Shown here: piece after piece, positions 13,993 through 21,577 of the stretch
How the letters are laid out: each line of letters opens with the position of its first letter
How positions within the stretch are numbered: position 1 is the stretch's first letter
NCBI GenBank assembly: GCA_018333395.1
Contig: JAGXSQ010000024.1
Coordinates: forward strand, 1-26,095
From: Dethiobacter sp.
GTDB taxonomy: Bacteria > Bacillota_D > Dethiobacteria > Dethiobacterales > Dethiobacteraceae
Direction of reading: 5' to 3'
Length of the DNA: 26,095 nt
The notes under the pieces: model-generated
Database searches by the model: none
Told to the model about the DNA's origin: nothing
Seen by the model: only the letters and a program-made list of their open reading frames with translations
Position numbers and translations under genes: made by a program

Positions 13993-14916
13993 ATGGGCAG
14001 GATTTATGATAGTATTGTGGAACTGATTGGTGGAACGCCGCTGGTGAGGCTACGCAAAGTAAACGACGGTTATGCCGAAGTCTTGGTGAAGCTGGAGTCA
14101 TTTAATCCCGGCGGCAGCGTCAAGGATCGCATCGGCGTTTCCATGATGGAGGCAGCAGAGAAACAAGGCCTTATTAACGGACAGTCGGTCATAATCGAAC
14201 CGACGAGCGGTAATACGGGCATCGGCCTGGCGCTCATCTGCGCCGGCAAAGGATACCGGCTGATTCTGACTATGCCGGAGACCATGTCGGTGGAGCGGCG
14301 CAATTTGTTAAAAGCGTATGGTGCCGAACTGGTGCTTACTCCCGGGGCGGAGGGGATGAAGGGCGCCATTCGCAAGGCGGAGGAACTGGCGGCCCAAACT
14401 CCGGGGTCGTTTATTCCCCAGCAGTTCAGAAACCCGGCCAACCCGCAAATCCACCGGGAGACTACGGCTGAAGAGGTCTGGCGTGACACAGATGGTGGTG
14501 TGGACATCTTCGTGGGCGGCGTAGGCACCGGTGGGACAATTACCGGCGTGGGTCAGGTTCTCAAACCCAGGAAAAAGAGTTTGCGTATCGTGGCAGTGGA
14601 GCCGACAGCCTCTCCGGTGCTTTCCGGCGGCATGCCTGGTCCGCATAAAATCCAGGGCATCGGCGCAGGTTTTGTCCCGGAAATCCTGGACACGGACGTT
14701 ATCGACCAGATTATCCAGGTCAGCGAACAGGACGCTTTGGTAACAGCTCGACGTCTGGCCAAGGAAGAAGGATTGCTGGTCGGCATCTCCTCCGGGGCGG
14801 CGGCCTATGCTGCTCTCTCCCTTTCCCGCCTTGAGGAAAACCGGGGCAAGGTCATTGTCGTTGTCTTACCGGATACCGGTGAACGCTATCTGTCCACAGT
14901 TCTGTTTCAGGAGTAG
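13993..14916 (+). CDS. cysK: cysteine synthase (O-acetylserine sulfhydrylase A)
   Basis: A 307-residue PLP enzyme that makes cysteine from O-acetylserine and sulfide. The PLP lysine is K44 in GGSVKDRIG, the substrate loop TSGNTG is at 71-76, and the phosphate-binding [17 protein letters not shown] follows at about 174-190. The C-terminal [10 protein letters not shown] segment is also standard. ATG 13993 gives the family N-terminus [26 protein letters not shown] lies 12 bases upstream, slightly long, while a TTG at 13981 abuts the GGAGG and is unlikely. The stop codon is embedded in a 38-base palindrome. Two gamma-family PLP genes for methionine synthesis follow, so this is a sulfur amino acid cluster. 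Confidence 0.96.
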   Translation: MGRIYDSIVELIGGTPLVRLRKVNDGYAEVLVKLESFNPGGSVKDRIGVSMMEAAEKQGLINGQSVIIEPTSGNTGIGLALICAGKGYRLILTMPETMSVERRNLLKAYGAELVLTPGAEGMKGAIRKAEELAAQTPGSFIPQQFRNPANPQIHRETTAEEVWRDTDGGVDIFVGGVGTGGTITGVGQVLKPRKKSLRIVAVEPTASPVLSGGMPGPHKIQGIGAGFVPEILDTDVIDQIIQVSEQDALVTARRLAKEEGLLVGISSGAAAYAALSLSRLEENRGKVIVVVLPDTGERYLSTVLFQE

Positions 14917-14945
14917 GGACACGGCATGCCGTGCCCCTACTCCTG
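14908..14945. repeat. 19-base-pair palindrome overlapping the cysK stop codon
   Basis: The arms CAGGAGTAGGGACACGGCA (14908-14926) and TGCCGTGCCCCTACTCCTG (14927-14945) are complementary at 18 of 19 positions (A14919 opposite C14934). The cysK stop TAG (14914-14916) is inside the left arm. No T-tract follows, so it is not a standard intrinsic terminator, though it could stabilise the 3' end. A reduced relative occurs at 9933-9953. Confidence 0.75.
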
Positions 14946-15245
14946 AGGTGGCTAGCCAATGAAGTATAAATACAATGTGCCGTTTGCTGAACGCAGAGCT
15001 GCCGGAGAAGGAAGATACCAAGGTGTCAGACGGGAATGATGGCGAATCTTCCCTGGACGGAAGGAAGAGTTAAATGAAAAAGAGGAATTTATGGCGGCTT
15101 TTGGCGCTGCTAACGCTGGCGGTACTGGCACTCCTCGTTCCTGCTCAGTGCGAACGCCGTGCTGACGCGCCGGAGCTACCAGTGTGTTTTTACGCTTCTC
15201 AACGAGCAACTTTAACGAGGACCTGAGTGAGAGGCTGGCGCGGCG
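14946..15245. other. gene-poor stretch between cysK and metI
   Basis: This stretch, with the promoter and leader that follow it, makes a 474-base gap between cysK and metI. It has no recognisable gene of normal size. It holds a possible 50-residue secreted peptide (15074-15226) and several very short frames. The composition is partly protein-like in shifting frames, which could mean a decayed gene. Confidence 0.4.
15074..15226 (+). CDS. possible 50-residue secreted peptide or gene remnant
   Basis: ATG 15074 follows GGAAGGAAGAG and encodes a classic signal-peptide start, MKKRNLWRLL followed by a hydrophobic core (ALLTLAVLALLVPA) and then CERRADAPELP. The frame stops at 15226 after a short tail. 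A different frame across the second half reads SVFLRFSTSNFNEDLSERLARR before its own stop at about 15249, so a frameshift near 15170 could have broken a somewhat longer protein. I do not recognise the family. A real short exported peptide and a pseudogene fragment are both possible. Confidence 0.3.
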   Translation: MKKRNLWRLLALLTLAVLALLVPAQCERRADAPELPVCFYASQRATLTRT

Positions 15246-15274
15246 TTGACAAAAGTAAGACTCCGTGTTACAAC
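15246..15274 (+). promoter_or_regulatory. sigma-A promoter of the metI-metC pair
   Basis: A perfect TTGACA (15246-15251) and TACAAC (15269-15274) are spaced by 17 bases. Transcription would start about 110 bases before metI. Confidence 0.65.
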
Positions 15275-15292
15275 ATAAAACTCCGGGGGGAA

Positions 15293-15370
15293 CTCCTTGC
15301 TGGATTAAACGTGGGGAGCAGTTGGAGAATGTTCTTTGCGCCACGGGTCTGATCTCCGTCGGGATAGAAC
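15293..15370 (+). promoter_or_regulatory. structured leader of metI, type unknown
   Basis: Two hairpins can be drawn. In the first, CTCC (15293-15296) and GCT (15299-15301) pair with AGC (15317-15319) and GGAG (15324-15327). In the second, GTTCT (15331-15335) pairs with AGAAC (15366-15370) and ACGG (15343-15346) with CCGT (15356-15359). Neither the S-box SAM riboswitch core nor a T-box sequence is visible, although both are common upstream of such genes. Confidence 0.3.
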
Positions 15371-15390
15371 GTGCAGACGGGAGGACGTAA

Positions 15391-16524
15391 ATGACAGAAC
15401 AGAAACGGTTTGGCAACGGGCGCGGGCGCGGCAGGGAGCTTTCCACGCGACTGGCACAGAGCGGTGTGCGCTTTGATATAGCCACCGGGGCGGTGAGCGT
15501 GCCTATTTACCAGTCGGCCACTTTTGCTCACCCGGCACTGGGCGCTTCCACCGGTTACGACTATACCCGCTCTGGTAATCCTACCCGGCAGGCACTGGAA
15601 GAGGCGCTCGCCGACCTGGAAGGCGGTTACGGCGCCTATGCTTTCGCTTCCGGCCTGGCGGCTCTTACGGCCGTCTTTTTATTGTTTAAAGCCGGTGACC
15701 ACCTAGTGCTGGGAGAAGACTTATACGGCGGTACATATCGGCTGTTGGACCGGATTTTTGCCCGTTTTGCCCTAACGGCCAGTTATGTAGACACCACCGA
15801 CCTAGCGGCGGTGGAGGCGTCTCTGACGCCGGAAACAAAGGCTCTAGTGCTGGAATCACCGTCAAATCCCATGCTGAAAGTGAGCGACATTGGCGCCATC
15901 GCCGCGCTTTGCCGGGAACGGGCCGTCCTCTCTGTCGTTGACAACACGCTACTTACCCCCTACCTGCAGCGTCCGCTGGAGCTCGGTGCAGACTTAGTCG
16001 TCCACAGCGCTACCAAATATCTGGGCGGCCATAATGACTTGTTGGCTGGTGTAGTAGTAGCGGCCAGCGAAAAACTGGCCCAGGAAGTGTCTTTCGTGCA
16101 AAACGCGACCGGTCCCGTGCTTGCCCCCCATGATTGTTGGTTGCTGCTGCGCGGCTTGAAAACGCTGGGCATCAGGCTTGACCGGCAGCAGGAAAATGCG
16201 GCCTCCCTGGCGAAATGGCTCAGCGCACACCCACTGGTGGAGCAGGTCTGTTATCCGGGCTTTGGGGCGCTGCTTTCTTTCCGCGTTAAGCACGCTGACC
16301 TCGTTGGCCAGGTGCTGGGGGCGCTCCAAGTTATTTCTTACGCTGAGTCTCTGGGCGGTGTGGAGTCGTTGATTACTTATCCGCTTTTGCAGACCCATGC
16401 CGATGTGCCCGAGGGAACACGCCGACGACTTGGCATTGACGACCGGCTGCTCAGGCTTTCTGTTGGCATCGAGCATATCATTGACTTGCGCGATGACCTA
16501 GAACAAGCTTTTCTTAGCAGATAA
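15391..16524 (+). CDS. metI: cystathionine gamma-synthase / O-acetylhomoserine thiolyase, MetI-like
   Basis: A 377-residue PLP enzyme of the Cys/Met metabolism family. The PLP lysine is K209 in HSATKYLGGHND, and the phosphate-contact motif YTRSGNPTR is at about 58-66. The opening STRLAQSGVRFDIATGAVSVPIYQSATF resembles Bacillus MetI, which joins activated homoserine with cysteine or sulfide. A 17-residue Arg/Gly-rich N-terminal extension is supported by GGGAGG 6 bases before ATG 15391. Between CYPG and FGALLSF the segment that carries LPGHPGAKLHASQSKGP in the next gene is missing, about 17 residues; this may be a MetI subfamily trait. The metC-like gene follows after 51 bases, repeating the Bacillus metI-metC order. 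Exact substrate choice is not certain. Confidence 0.85.
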   Translation: MTEQKRFGNGRGRGRELSTRLAQSGVRFDIATGAVSVPIYQSATFAHPALGASTGYDYTRSGNPTRQALEEALADLEGGYGAYAFASGLAALTAVFLLFKAGDHLVLGEDLYGGTYRLLDRIFARFALTASYVDTTDLAAVEASLTPETKALVLESPSNPMLKVSDIGAIAALCRERAVLSVVDNTLLTPYLQRPLELGADLVVHSATKYLGGHNDLLAGVVVAASEKLAQEVSFVQNATGPVLAPHDCWLLLRGLKTLGIRLDRQQENAASLAKWLSAHPLVEQVCYPGFGALLSFRVKHADLVGQVLGALQVISYAESLGGVESLITYPLLQTHADVPEGTRRRLGIDDRLLRLSVGIEHIIDLRDDLEQAFLSR

Positions 16525-16575
16525 TGCTACACGCAGCAGTTGTCCTGAAATTTATGTGCCAAGGGGGAGACAGCG

Positions 16576-17739
16576 TTGGAGTGGGAAACGAAACTAATCC
16601 ATGCCGGCCTGGAACTAGATGAACACTACGGCGCGTTAAGCGTTCCGGTCTACCACACCTCTACTTATCGGCAGCGCTCCGTGGAAGATCCTGGACGCTA
16701 TGAGTACGGCCGGTCGGGTAATCCGACGCGCCACGCGCTGGAGGCGCTTATCGCTGAACTGGAGGGAGGAGCAGAGGGCTTTGCTTTTGCCTCAGGGGTG
16801 GCCGCCATCGCTTCGTCTCTTTCCTTGTTGGAGGCGGGGCAGCATGTCTTGGCCTGCCGGGATATCTATGGCGGTACTTACCGCTTGCTGACCAGGCTTT
16901 TCCCGCGTTTTGGCATCACGCACAGCTTTGTTGATACTACCGACTTGGCGGCGGTGGCTGACGCTATCCGCCCGGAAACGAAGGCGTTGTTTCTGGAGAC
17001 TCCTTCCAATCCGTTGCTTAAAATCACTGATCTTGCGGCTTGCGCCCGGCTCGCCAGAGAGCGCGGGTTGATAACTATTCTAGACAACACCTTTATGACT
17101 CCGTACCTGCAGCGGCCTCTGGAGCTTGGCGGCGATGTGGTGGTTCATTCAGCCACCAAATTTCTCGGCGGCCACAGTGACGTAGTGGCCGGTCTTGCAG
17201 TCGTCACAGACCGGGAGCTGGCGGCTCGCCTGCGCCTGGTGCAGATTTCCTTTGGAGCGGTGCTTGGCCCACAAGACAGTTGGCTTGTGATGCGCGGCAT
17301 ACGGACGCTAAAGGTGCGGATGGACGCCCAGCAGGAGACGGCACAAAGACTGGCGGAGTGGCTAAGCTCGCACCCGCTTGTCAGGAAGGTTTATTTCCCC
17401 GGCTTGCCGGGACACCCTGGCGCAAAACTTCACGCCAGCCAGAGCAAGGGACCGGGATGTGTACTTAGCTTTACGCTGGCTGACGCATCTTCCGCCTCCA
17501 GCAAACCGGGGGAGGCCGCCCAGCGCTTTTTGCGCTGCTTGCATTTGCCGGTACTGGCCGTTTCTCTAGGCGGGGTAGAGAGTATTTTGACCTATCCGGC
17601 TACTATGTCCCACGCTGCCCTCCCTGTACCCGTGCGGGAGGCTCTCGGGGTAGGAGATGACTTGGTGCGACTCTCTGTGGGGCTGGAGGCGTTTGCCGAC
17701 CTGCGGGACGGTTTGGCCCAGGCGCTGGCGCAAACATAA
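16576..17739 (+). CDS. metC: cystathionine beta-lyase / gamma-family PLP enzyme, MetC-like
   Basis: A 387-residue PLP enzyme, paralogous to the gene before it. The PLP lysine is K195 in HSATKFLGGHSD, YEYGRSGNPTR is at about 42-52, and LDNTFMTPYLQRPLELGGD is conserved. By position after a MetI-like gene it probably cleaves cystathionine to homocysteine, pyruvate and ammonia; a cystathionine gamma-synthase or gamma-lyase role cannot be excluded, since these activities are not separable by eye. It starts at TTG 16576, with AAGGGGGAG ending 6 bases upstream. No clear terminator follows, but a new promoter at 17783 serves the next cluster. Confidence 0.85.
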   Translation: MEWETKLIHAGLELDEHYGALSVPVYHTSTYRQRSVEDPGRYEYGRSGNPTRHALEALIAELEGGAEGFAFASGVAAIASSLSLLEAGQHVLACRDIYGGTYRLLTRLFPRFGITHSFVDTTDLAAVADAIRPETKALFLETPSNPLLKITDLAACARLARERGLITILDNTFMTPYLQRPLELGGDVVVHSATKFLGGHSDVVAGLAVVTDRELAARLRLVQISFGAVLGPQDSWLVMRGIRTLKVRMDAQQETAQRLAEWLSSHPLVRKVYFPGLPGHPGAKLHASQSKGPGCVLSFTLADASSASSKPGEAAQRFLRCLHLPVLAVSLGGVESILTYPATMSHAALPVPVREALGVGDDLVRLSVGLEAFADLRDGLAQALAQT

Positions 17740-17782
17740 ATAAAGGAGAGGTGCGGAGGGAGGTGTTTTTTTGGGGTAAAAC

Positions 17783-17812
17783 TTGCCTTTCTTAAATTTT
17801 TCTTGATATAAA
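17783..17812 (+). promoter_or_regulatory. promoter of the acyl-CoA gene cluster
   Basis: TTGCCT (17783-17788) and TATAAA (17807-17812) are spaced by 18 bases, with TG one base before the -10 (extended -10). It lies about 23 bases before the first acyl-CoA dehydrogenase. No operator is obvious. Confidence 0.6.
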
Positions 17813-17835
17813 CATTTTAGACAGGAGTGGTAGAG

Positions 17836-19071
17836 ATGTTTGATTTTTTGCTGACGGCAGAGCAGTTACGGTTGCAGGAGGAAGTCCGCGCTTTTGTATG
17901 CGGTGTTGACCGCCAGTTAATCCTGGAGATGGACGCCGAAAAAATCAACTACCCCGGTGATTATGTCCGCAATTTGGCAGCGGCAAATCTTCTGGGACTG
18001 CGCTTTCCGGCGGAATACGGCGGTCGGGGTTTAGGTTGGGTGGATGAAATTGTGGCGCTGGAAGAAGTGGGCGCTCTCGGCACGTCTCTAGCCTGCCTTT
18101 ATTCTCTGCCAAGCATTGTAGGCGAGGCCATCCACCGTTTTGGCACCGTGGCACAGCAGGAAAAATACCTTAAAGAAACGCTGGCCGGACGACTCTTTAC
18201 CGCAGAAGCGCTAACCGAGCCGCGGGGCGGCTCTGACTTTTTCGGTGCGACTACCGTGGCCCGGCGGGAAGGTGAGGAGTATGTCTTAAGCGGTCAGAAG
18301 CGCTTTATTGTCGGTGCCGAAGGAGCAGATTATTTTCTCGTCTACGCCAAGACTGATCAGGCGGCGCCCGCTCACCAGTCGATGAGCGCTTTCCTGGTAG
18401 ATCGTGGTCCCGGCGTGGAGGTCCAGCATCTGTATGGCCTGATGGGCACAAGGGGTGGCGGTGCCGGACGGGTCCTCTTCCGCGAGGCGCGGGTTCCGGC
18501 AGCCAATCTAGTCGGCCGGGAGAATGGGGCGGCGGAGATCTTTTACCAGATGATGATTCCGGAGCGCATGACGAGCGCCGCCGGGGCGCTGGGCATGGCG
18601 CGGGCGGCACTGGATGTAGCCGTTGGTTACAGCAGCAAAAGAAAAGCCTTTGGCCGCAAGATTAAAGATTTTCAGGCCGTTAGCTTTAAAATCGCCGACA
18701 GTATCACCAAGCTCGATGCGGCCCGAGCACTCGTTTACATAGCGGCGGCGGCGGTCGACCGCGGTGTGGAGCCGGCTCTGCAGCGCCGCCTTGTCTCTGA
18801 GGCGAAGAAATTCACCACGGAAATGGCCTGGGAAGTGGCTAACCACGCTATGCAGGTGCTGGGCGGCATTGGCTATACCAATGTTTACCCGGTGGAACGG
18901 ATGTTGCGGGATATCCGCCTGATTATGATTTGGACCGGCACCAATGAGATTATGGACTTAATCATCCAGCACGAATTCTACAAAGAACAGCTGGCCTCCG
19001 GCCCGCGGGGCAGAAACATTGAAATGGATGCCGCCGAGTCCGAAAACACAGAAGAGAAGATTTACGAATAG
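17836..19071 (+). CDS. acyl-CoA dehydrogenase, LCAD/IVD-type catalytic base
   Basis: A 411-residue FAD enzyme that introduces a 2,3-double bond into an acyl-CoA (or works in reverse), passing electrons normally to ETF. FAD and substrate motifs are [13 protein letters not shown] (about 123-135) and [20 protein letters not shown] (153-172), with the later motifs [20 protein letters not shown] and [19 protein letters not shown]. At the site where short- and medium-chain enzymes have catalytic Glu (YEGT) it has T367 (WTGT), while E243 in IPERM sits where isovaleryl- and long-chain enzymes place their base. So it should be active but belong to that subgroup. ATG 17836 has AGGAG 8 bases upstream; a GTG at 17827 lies within that site. 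It has a charged C-terminal tail. The SCP2 gene follows after 133 bases. Confidence 0.92.
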   Translation: MFDFLLTAEQLRLQEEVRAFVCGVDRQLILEMDAEKINYPGDYVRNLAAANLLGLRFPAEYGGRGLGWVDEIVALEEVGALGTSLACLYSLPSIVGEAIHRFGTVAQQEKYLKETLAGRLFTAEALTEPRGGSDFFGATTVARREGEEYVLSGQKRFIVGAEGADYFLVYAKTDQAAPAHQSMSAFLVDRGPGVEVQHLYGLMGTRGGGAGRVLFREARVPAANLVGRENGAAEIFYQMMIPERMTSAAGALGMARAALDVAVGYSSKRKAFGRKIKDFQAVSFKIADSITKLDAARALVYIAAAAVDRGVEPALQRRLVSEAKKFTTEMAWEVANHAMQVLGGIGYTNVYPVERMLRDIRLIMIWTGTNEIMDLIIQHEFYKEQLASGPRGRNIEMDAAESENTEEKIYE

Positions 19072-19204
19072 TTCTTCCGCAGGGATTCCCAGCGGGAAAA
19101 ATAATGCACTAAAGAAAAGTTTCTGCAGGGAAATTTAATTTTGCAGCGAATAGTGTCAGATAATTTAAAATATTTTGTGTGTCGAAGGAAAGGGGTTGTT
19201 TGTA

Positions 19205-19519
19205 TTGAGTTTGCGCGAAGTTTTTCTGAGTTTACAACAGCGTTTGGACGGTCAGGAGATGAAGGGGCTGAATGCCACCTACCAGTTTGAGCTCGATGGT
19301 GAAGAAGAAGGTGTTTACCACATTGTTTTCACTGACGGCGCCGGCAAAGTCGGCGAAGGGCCTGTGGCGGCCCCGAGTCTGACCGTGACCATGAGCGAGA
19401 ACGATTTCCGGGCCATGCTTTCAGGGCAGCTCAACCCGGCAGCGGCTTTTATGGGTGGCAAGCTGAAAATTAAAGGCGACTTGAGTTTGGCGATGAAGTT
19501 ACAATCTTTCCTGAGCTAA
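19205..19519 (+). CDS. SCP2 sterol-carrier-domain protein
   Basis: A stand-alone SCP2 domain of 104 residues. The fold is indicated by NATYQFELDGEEEGVYHIVFTDGAGKV, then SLTVTMSENDFRAMLSGQLNPAAAFMGGKLKIKGDLSLAMKLQSFL, the classical strand-helix-strand end of the family. SCP2 domains form a hydrophobic tunnel for lipids or acyl-CoAs. I chose TTG 19205, 9 bases after AAGGAAAGGGG; a GTG at 19175 would extend the protein but lies before the ribosome binding site. The SDR gene begins 13 bases later, so it is in the operon. A role in presenting or buffering a bulky acyl-CoA substrate is inferred from context. Confidence 0.85.
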   Translation: MSLREVFLSLQQRLDGQEMKGLNATYQFELDGEEEGVYHIVFTDGAGKVGEGPVAAPSLTVTMSENDFRAMLSGQLNPAAAFMGGKLKIKGDLSLAMKLQSFLS

Positions 19520-19532
19520 AGGAGGCCATAAA

Positions 19533-20357
19533 ATGCTGCAAGGAAAAGTAGCCCTTGTTACTGGCGGTTCTCGGGGGCTTGGTCGGGCAGACGCTTTGGC
19601 GCTGGCGCATGCCGGTGCCGATGTGGTGATTACCGATATTTTGCTGGAAGGTGATGCTGGCGCTACCGTGGCGGCGGAAAAATACGGCGTCCTAAACCAG
19701 TTTCTGCAAAGTTCTGGGGTCGTGTACGCTCTGCAGACGGCGGCGGAAATCCGCGCCATGGGCCGGCGCTCCGTGGCGCTGAAGCTGGACGTGACCGACA
19801 GGGCGGAAGTCCGGCGGGTGATGGCCCAAGTCAAGGAGGAGTTTGGCTCGCTTGATATTCTCGTCAATAATGCGGCTACTCTCGATCATGTGTCGCAGCT
19901 GGAAAACCAGAGTGACGAGCTGTGGGAAAGGGATCTGCGGGTCAACCTTACCGGCACCTACAACTGTTGCAAGGCCGTCTGGCCGTACATGAAGGAGCGG
20001 GGCTGGGGGCGGATTATCAATATGGCCTCGGTGGCCGGGACGCTCGGCGGGTTTGGTCAGTCGAGCTATTCCACCACCAAGGCCGGTGTGCTTGGCCTGA
20101 CCCGGAGCCTAGCCCTGGAAGGCGCCAAGCACAACATTACCGTCAATGCCATTGTGCCTGGTATCATTAATACTGAAGCATTCCGGATGGGCAACGCCAA
20201 AATGAATGAGCGCATGATCAACCGCACAGCTTTCCGGCGGCCGGGAGAGCCGGAGGACATTGCTAACGCTATTGCCTTTCTTGCTTCTGACAACGCTAGG
20301 TATATCACTGGTGTTGAGCTAAACGTTTCCGGAGGCATAGAGCTCTTTACTTTTTAG
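19533..20357 (+). CDS. short-chain dehydrogenase/reductase (probable 3-hydroxyacyl-CoA dehydrogenase type)
   Basis: A 274-residue classical SDR. The NAD(P)-binding motif TGGSRGLG is at 10-17, NNAA at 112-115, and the catalytic residues are S166 (NMASVAG), Y179 and K183 (YSTTK). The tail GRP-type segment FRRPGEPEDIANAIAFLASDNARYITGVELNVSGG is typical of FabG-like members. An insertion at about 39-70 (GDAGATVAAEKYGVL and following) makes the region after strand 2 longer than in FabG. Asp35 at the end of strand 2 suggests NAD rather than NADP, which is inference. In this cluster it could oxidise a 3-hydroxyacyl-CoA before the thiolase. ATG 19533 has AAAGGAGG upstream. Confidence 0.93.
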   Translation: MLQGKVALVTGGSRGLGRADALALAHAGADVVITDILLEGDAGATVAAEKYGVLNQFLQSSGVVYALQTAAEIRAMGRRSVALKLDVTDRAEVRRVMAQVKEEFGSLDILVNNAATLDHVSQLENQSDELWERDLRVNLTGTYNCCKAVWPYMKERGWGRIINMASVAGTLGGFGQSSYSTTKAGVLGLTRSLALEGAKHNITVNAIVPGIINTEAFRMGNAKMNERMINRTAFRRPGEPEDIANAIAFLASDNARYITGVELNVSGGIELFTF

Positions 20358-20387
20358 TTTAAATTTATAACGGGGGGAGAGCAAGAA

Positions 20388-21539
20388 GTGCGAGAAGTTG
20401 TCCTTGTGGCAGCCGTGCGCACGCCCATCGGGCGTCGCAATGGGCTGCTTTCAGTAGTTCGGGCCGATGAGCTGGCCGCCATTCCGCTGCGGGAAGTGGT
20501 ACGCAGGGCCGGCGTGGAGGCAGCGTTGGTGGAGGACGTGATTATGGGCTGTGTTTCGCAGGTGGGCGAGCAGGCCATGAATGTGGGCCGTGTGGCGGCT
20601 CTGGTGGCTGGTTATCCCATCCATGTACCGGCAGTAACTATTGACCGACAGTGCGGTTCCAGTCAGCAGGCCGTCCACTTTGCTGCTCAGGCCATCATGT
20701 CGGGCGACATGGAGGTAGTGGTGGCGGCAGGAGTAGAAAGCATGAGCCGTGTACCGCTGGGAGCGTCGATGTTAAATGCCGGCATCAGCCCGGCGCTGTG
20801 CTCCCGGTACAAAATTGTGCCGCAAGGTATTTCAGCCGAGCTGATTGCCAAGCAGTGGCAACTGTCCAGGGATGACCTAGACAGCTTTAGCCTAGCTAGC
20901 CACCAACGGGCCGTACATGCAGCCGCAGCGGGGCGCTTTCAGACGGAAATTGTGCCGGTGGAGGTACTCCAGGCTGATGGGACCGTTAAGACGGTTACTG
21001 CAGACGAAGGCCCCCGGCCGTCCACTTCTTTGGAGAAGCTGGCCTCATTGACGCCTGCCTTCCAGCAGGACGGGGTGGTGACGGCGGGCAACTCTAGCCA
21101 GATCAGCGACGGGGCAGCGGCGGTATTGCTGATGTCGGCCAGCAAAGCAAAGGAATTGGGGGTCAGGCCGCGGGCACGACTTGTTTGCCGTGTCGTGGTA
21201 GGCTCCGACCCGACGCTGATGCTGACCGGGCCTATCCCGGCTACGGAAATGGCGTTGGCTAGGGCCGGTCTGAAGATGAGCGATATAGATGTCTTTGAGG
21301 TGAATGAGGCTTTTGCGTCGGTACCGCTGGCTTGGGCCAGGGACCTTGGCGCGGACTTGGCCAAAGTCAATCCCAATGGTGGGGCCATTGCCCTTGGCCA
21401 TCCGCTGGGGGCGAGTGGTGCTCGCCTGATGGCTACAATGCTGCACGAGCTGGAGCGGACCGGCGGCCGCTTTGGCCTGCAAACGATGTGTGAGGGGTAC
21501 GGTATGGCCAATGCCACCATTATTGAACGGCTTGACTGA
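20388..21539 (+). CDS. acetyl-CoA acyltransferase (thiolase)
   Basis: A 383-residue thiolase. The nucleophilic C89 lies in DRQCGSSQQAVHFAAQAI, the NEAFA motif at about 306, H338 in GGAIALGHPLGASGARL, and the second catalytic C368 in CEGYGMANATIIER. The last motif is slightly unusual: the third glycine of the common CxGxGxG is Ala. It cleaves 3-ketoacyl-CoA to acetyl-CoA and a shortened acyl-CoA, or condenses in reverse. It starts at GTG 20388 after a GGGGGGAGAG site, 30 bases after the SDR gene. Chain-length preference cannot be read. Together with the SDR and the two acyl-CoA dehydrogenases it makes most of a beta-oxidation module; an enoyl-CoA hydratase is missing within the window. Confidence 0.95.
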   Translation: MREVVLVAAVRTPIGRRNGLLSVVRADELAAIPLREVVRRAGVEAALVEDVIMGCVSQVGEQAMNVGRVAALVAGYPIHVPAVTIDRQCGSSQQAVHFAAQAIMSGDMEVVVAAGVESMSRVPLGASMLNAGISPALCSRYKIVPQGISAELIAKQWQLSRDDLDSFSLASHQRAVHAAAAGRFQTEIVPVEVLQADGTVKTVTADEGPRPSTSLEKLASLTPAFQQDGVVTAGNSSQISDGAAAVLLMSASKAKELGVRPRARLVCRVVVGSDPTLMLTGPIPATEMALARAGLKMSDIDVFEVNEAFASVPLAWARDLGADLAKVNPNGGAIALGHPLGASGARLMATMLHELERTGGRFGLQTMCEGYGMANATIIERLD

Positions 21540-21577
21540 CAGCGCCAAGAAATCCCGTACGGCAGGAGGAAACACGG

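Noticed and set aside
14952..15485. Minus-strand open frame of 177 codons across the cysK-metI gap and the metI start
   Set aside because: It runs antisense through the metI N-terminus, has no ribosome binding site or family resemblance, and its composition is that of a shadow frame.
19072..19110. Hairpin after the first acyl-CoA dehydrogenase (CCGC/GCGG near 19077-19096)
   Set aside because: The stem is only four uninterrupted pairs and is followed by A residues, so it is not a terminator; the genes on either side are treated as one cluster.
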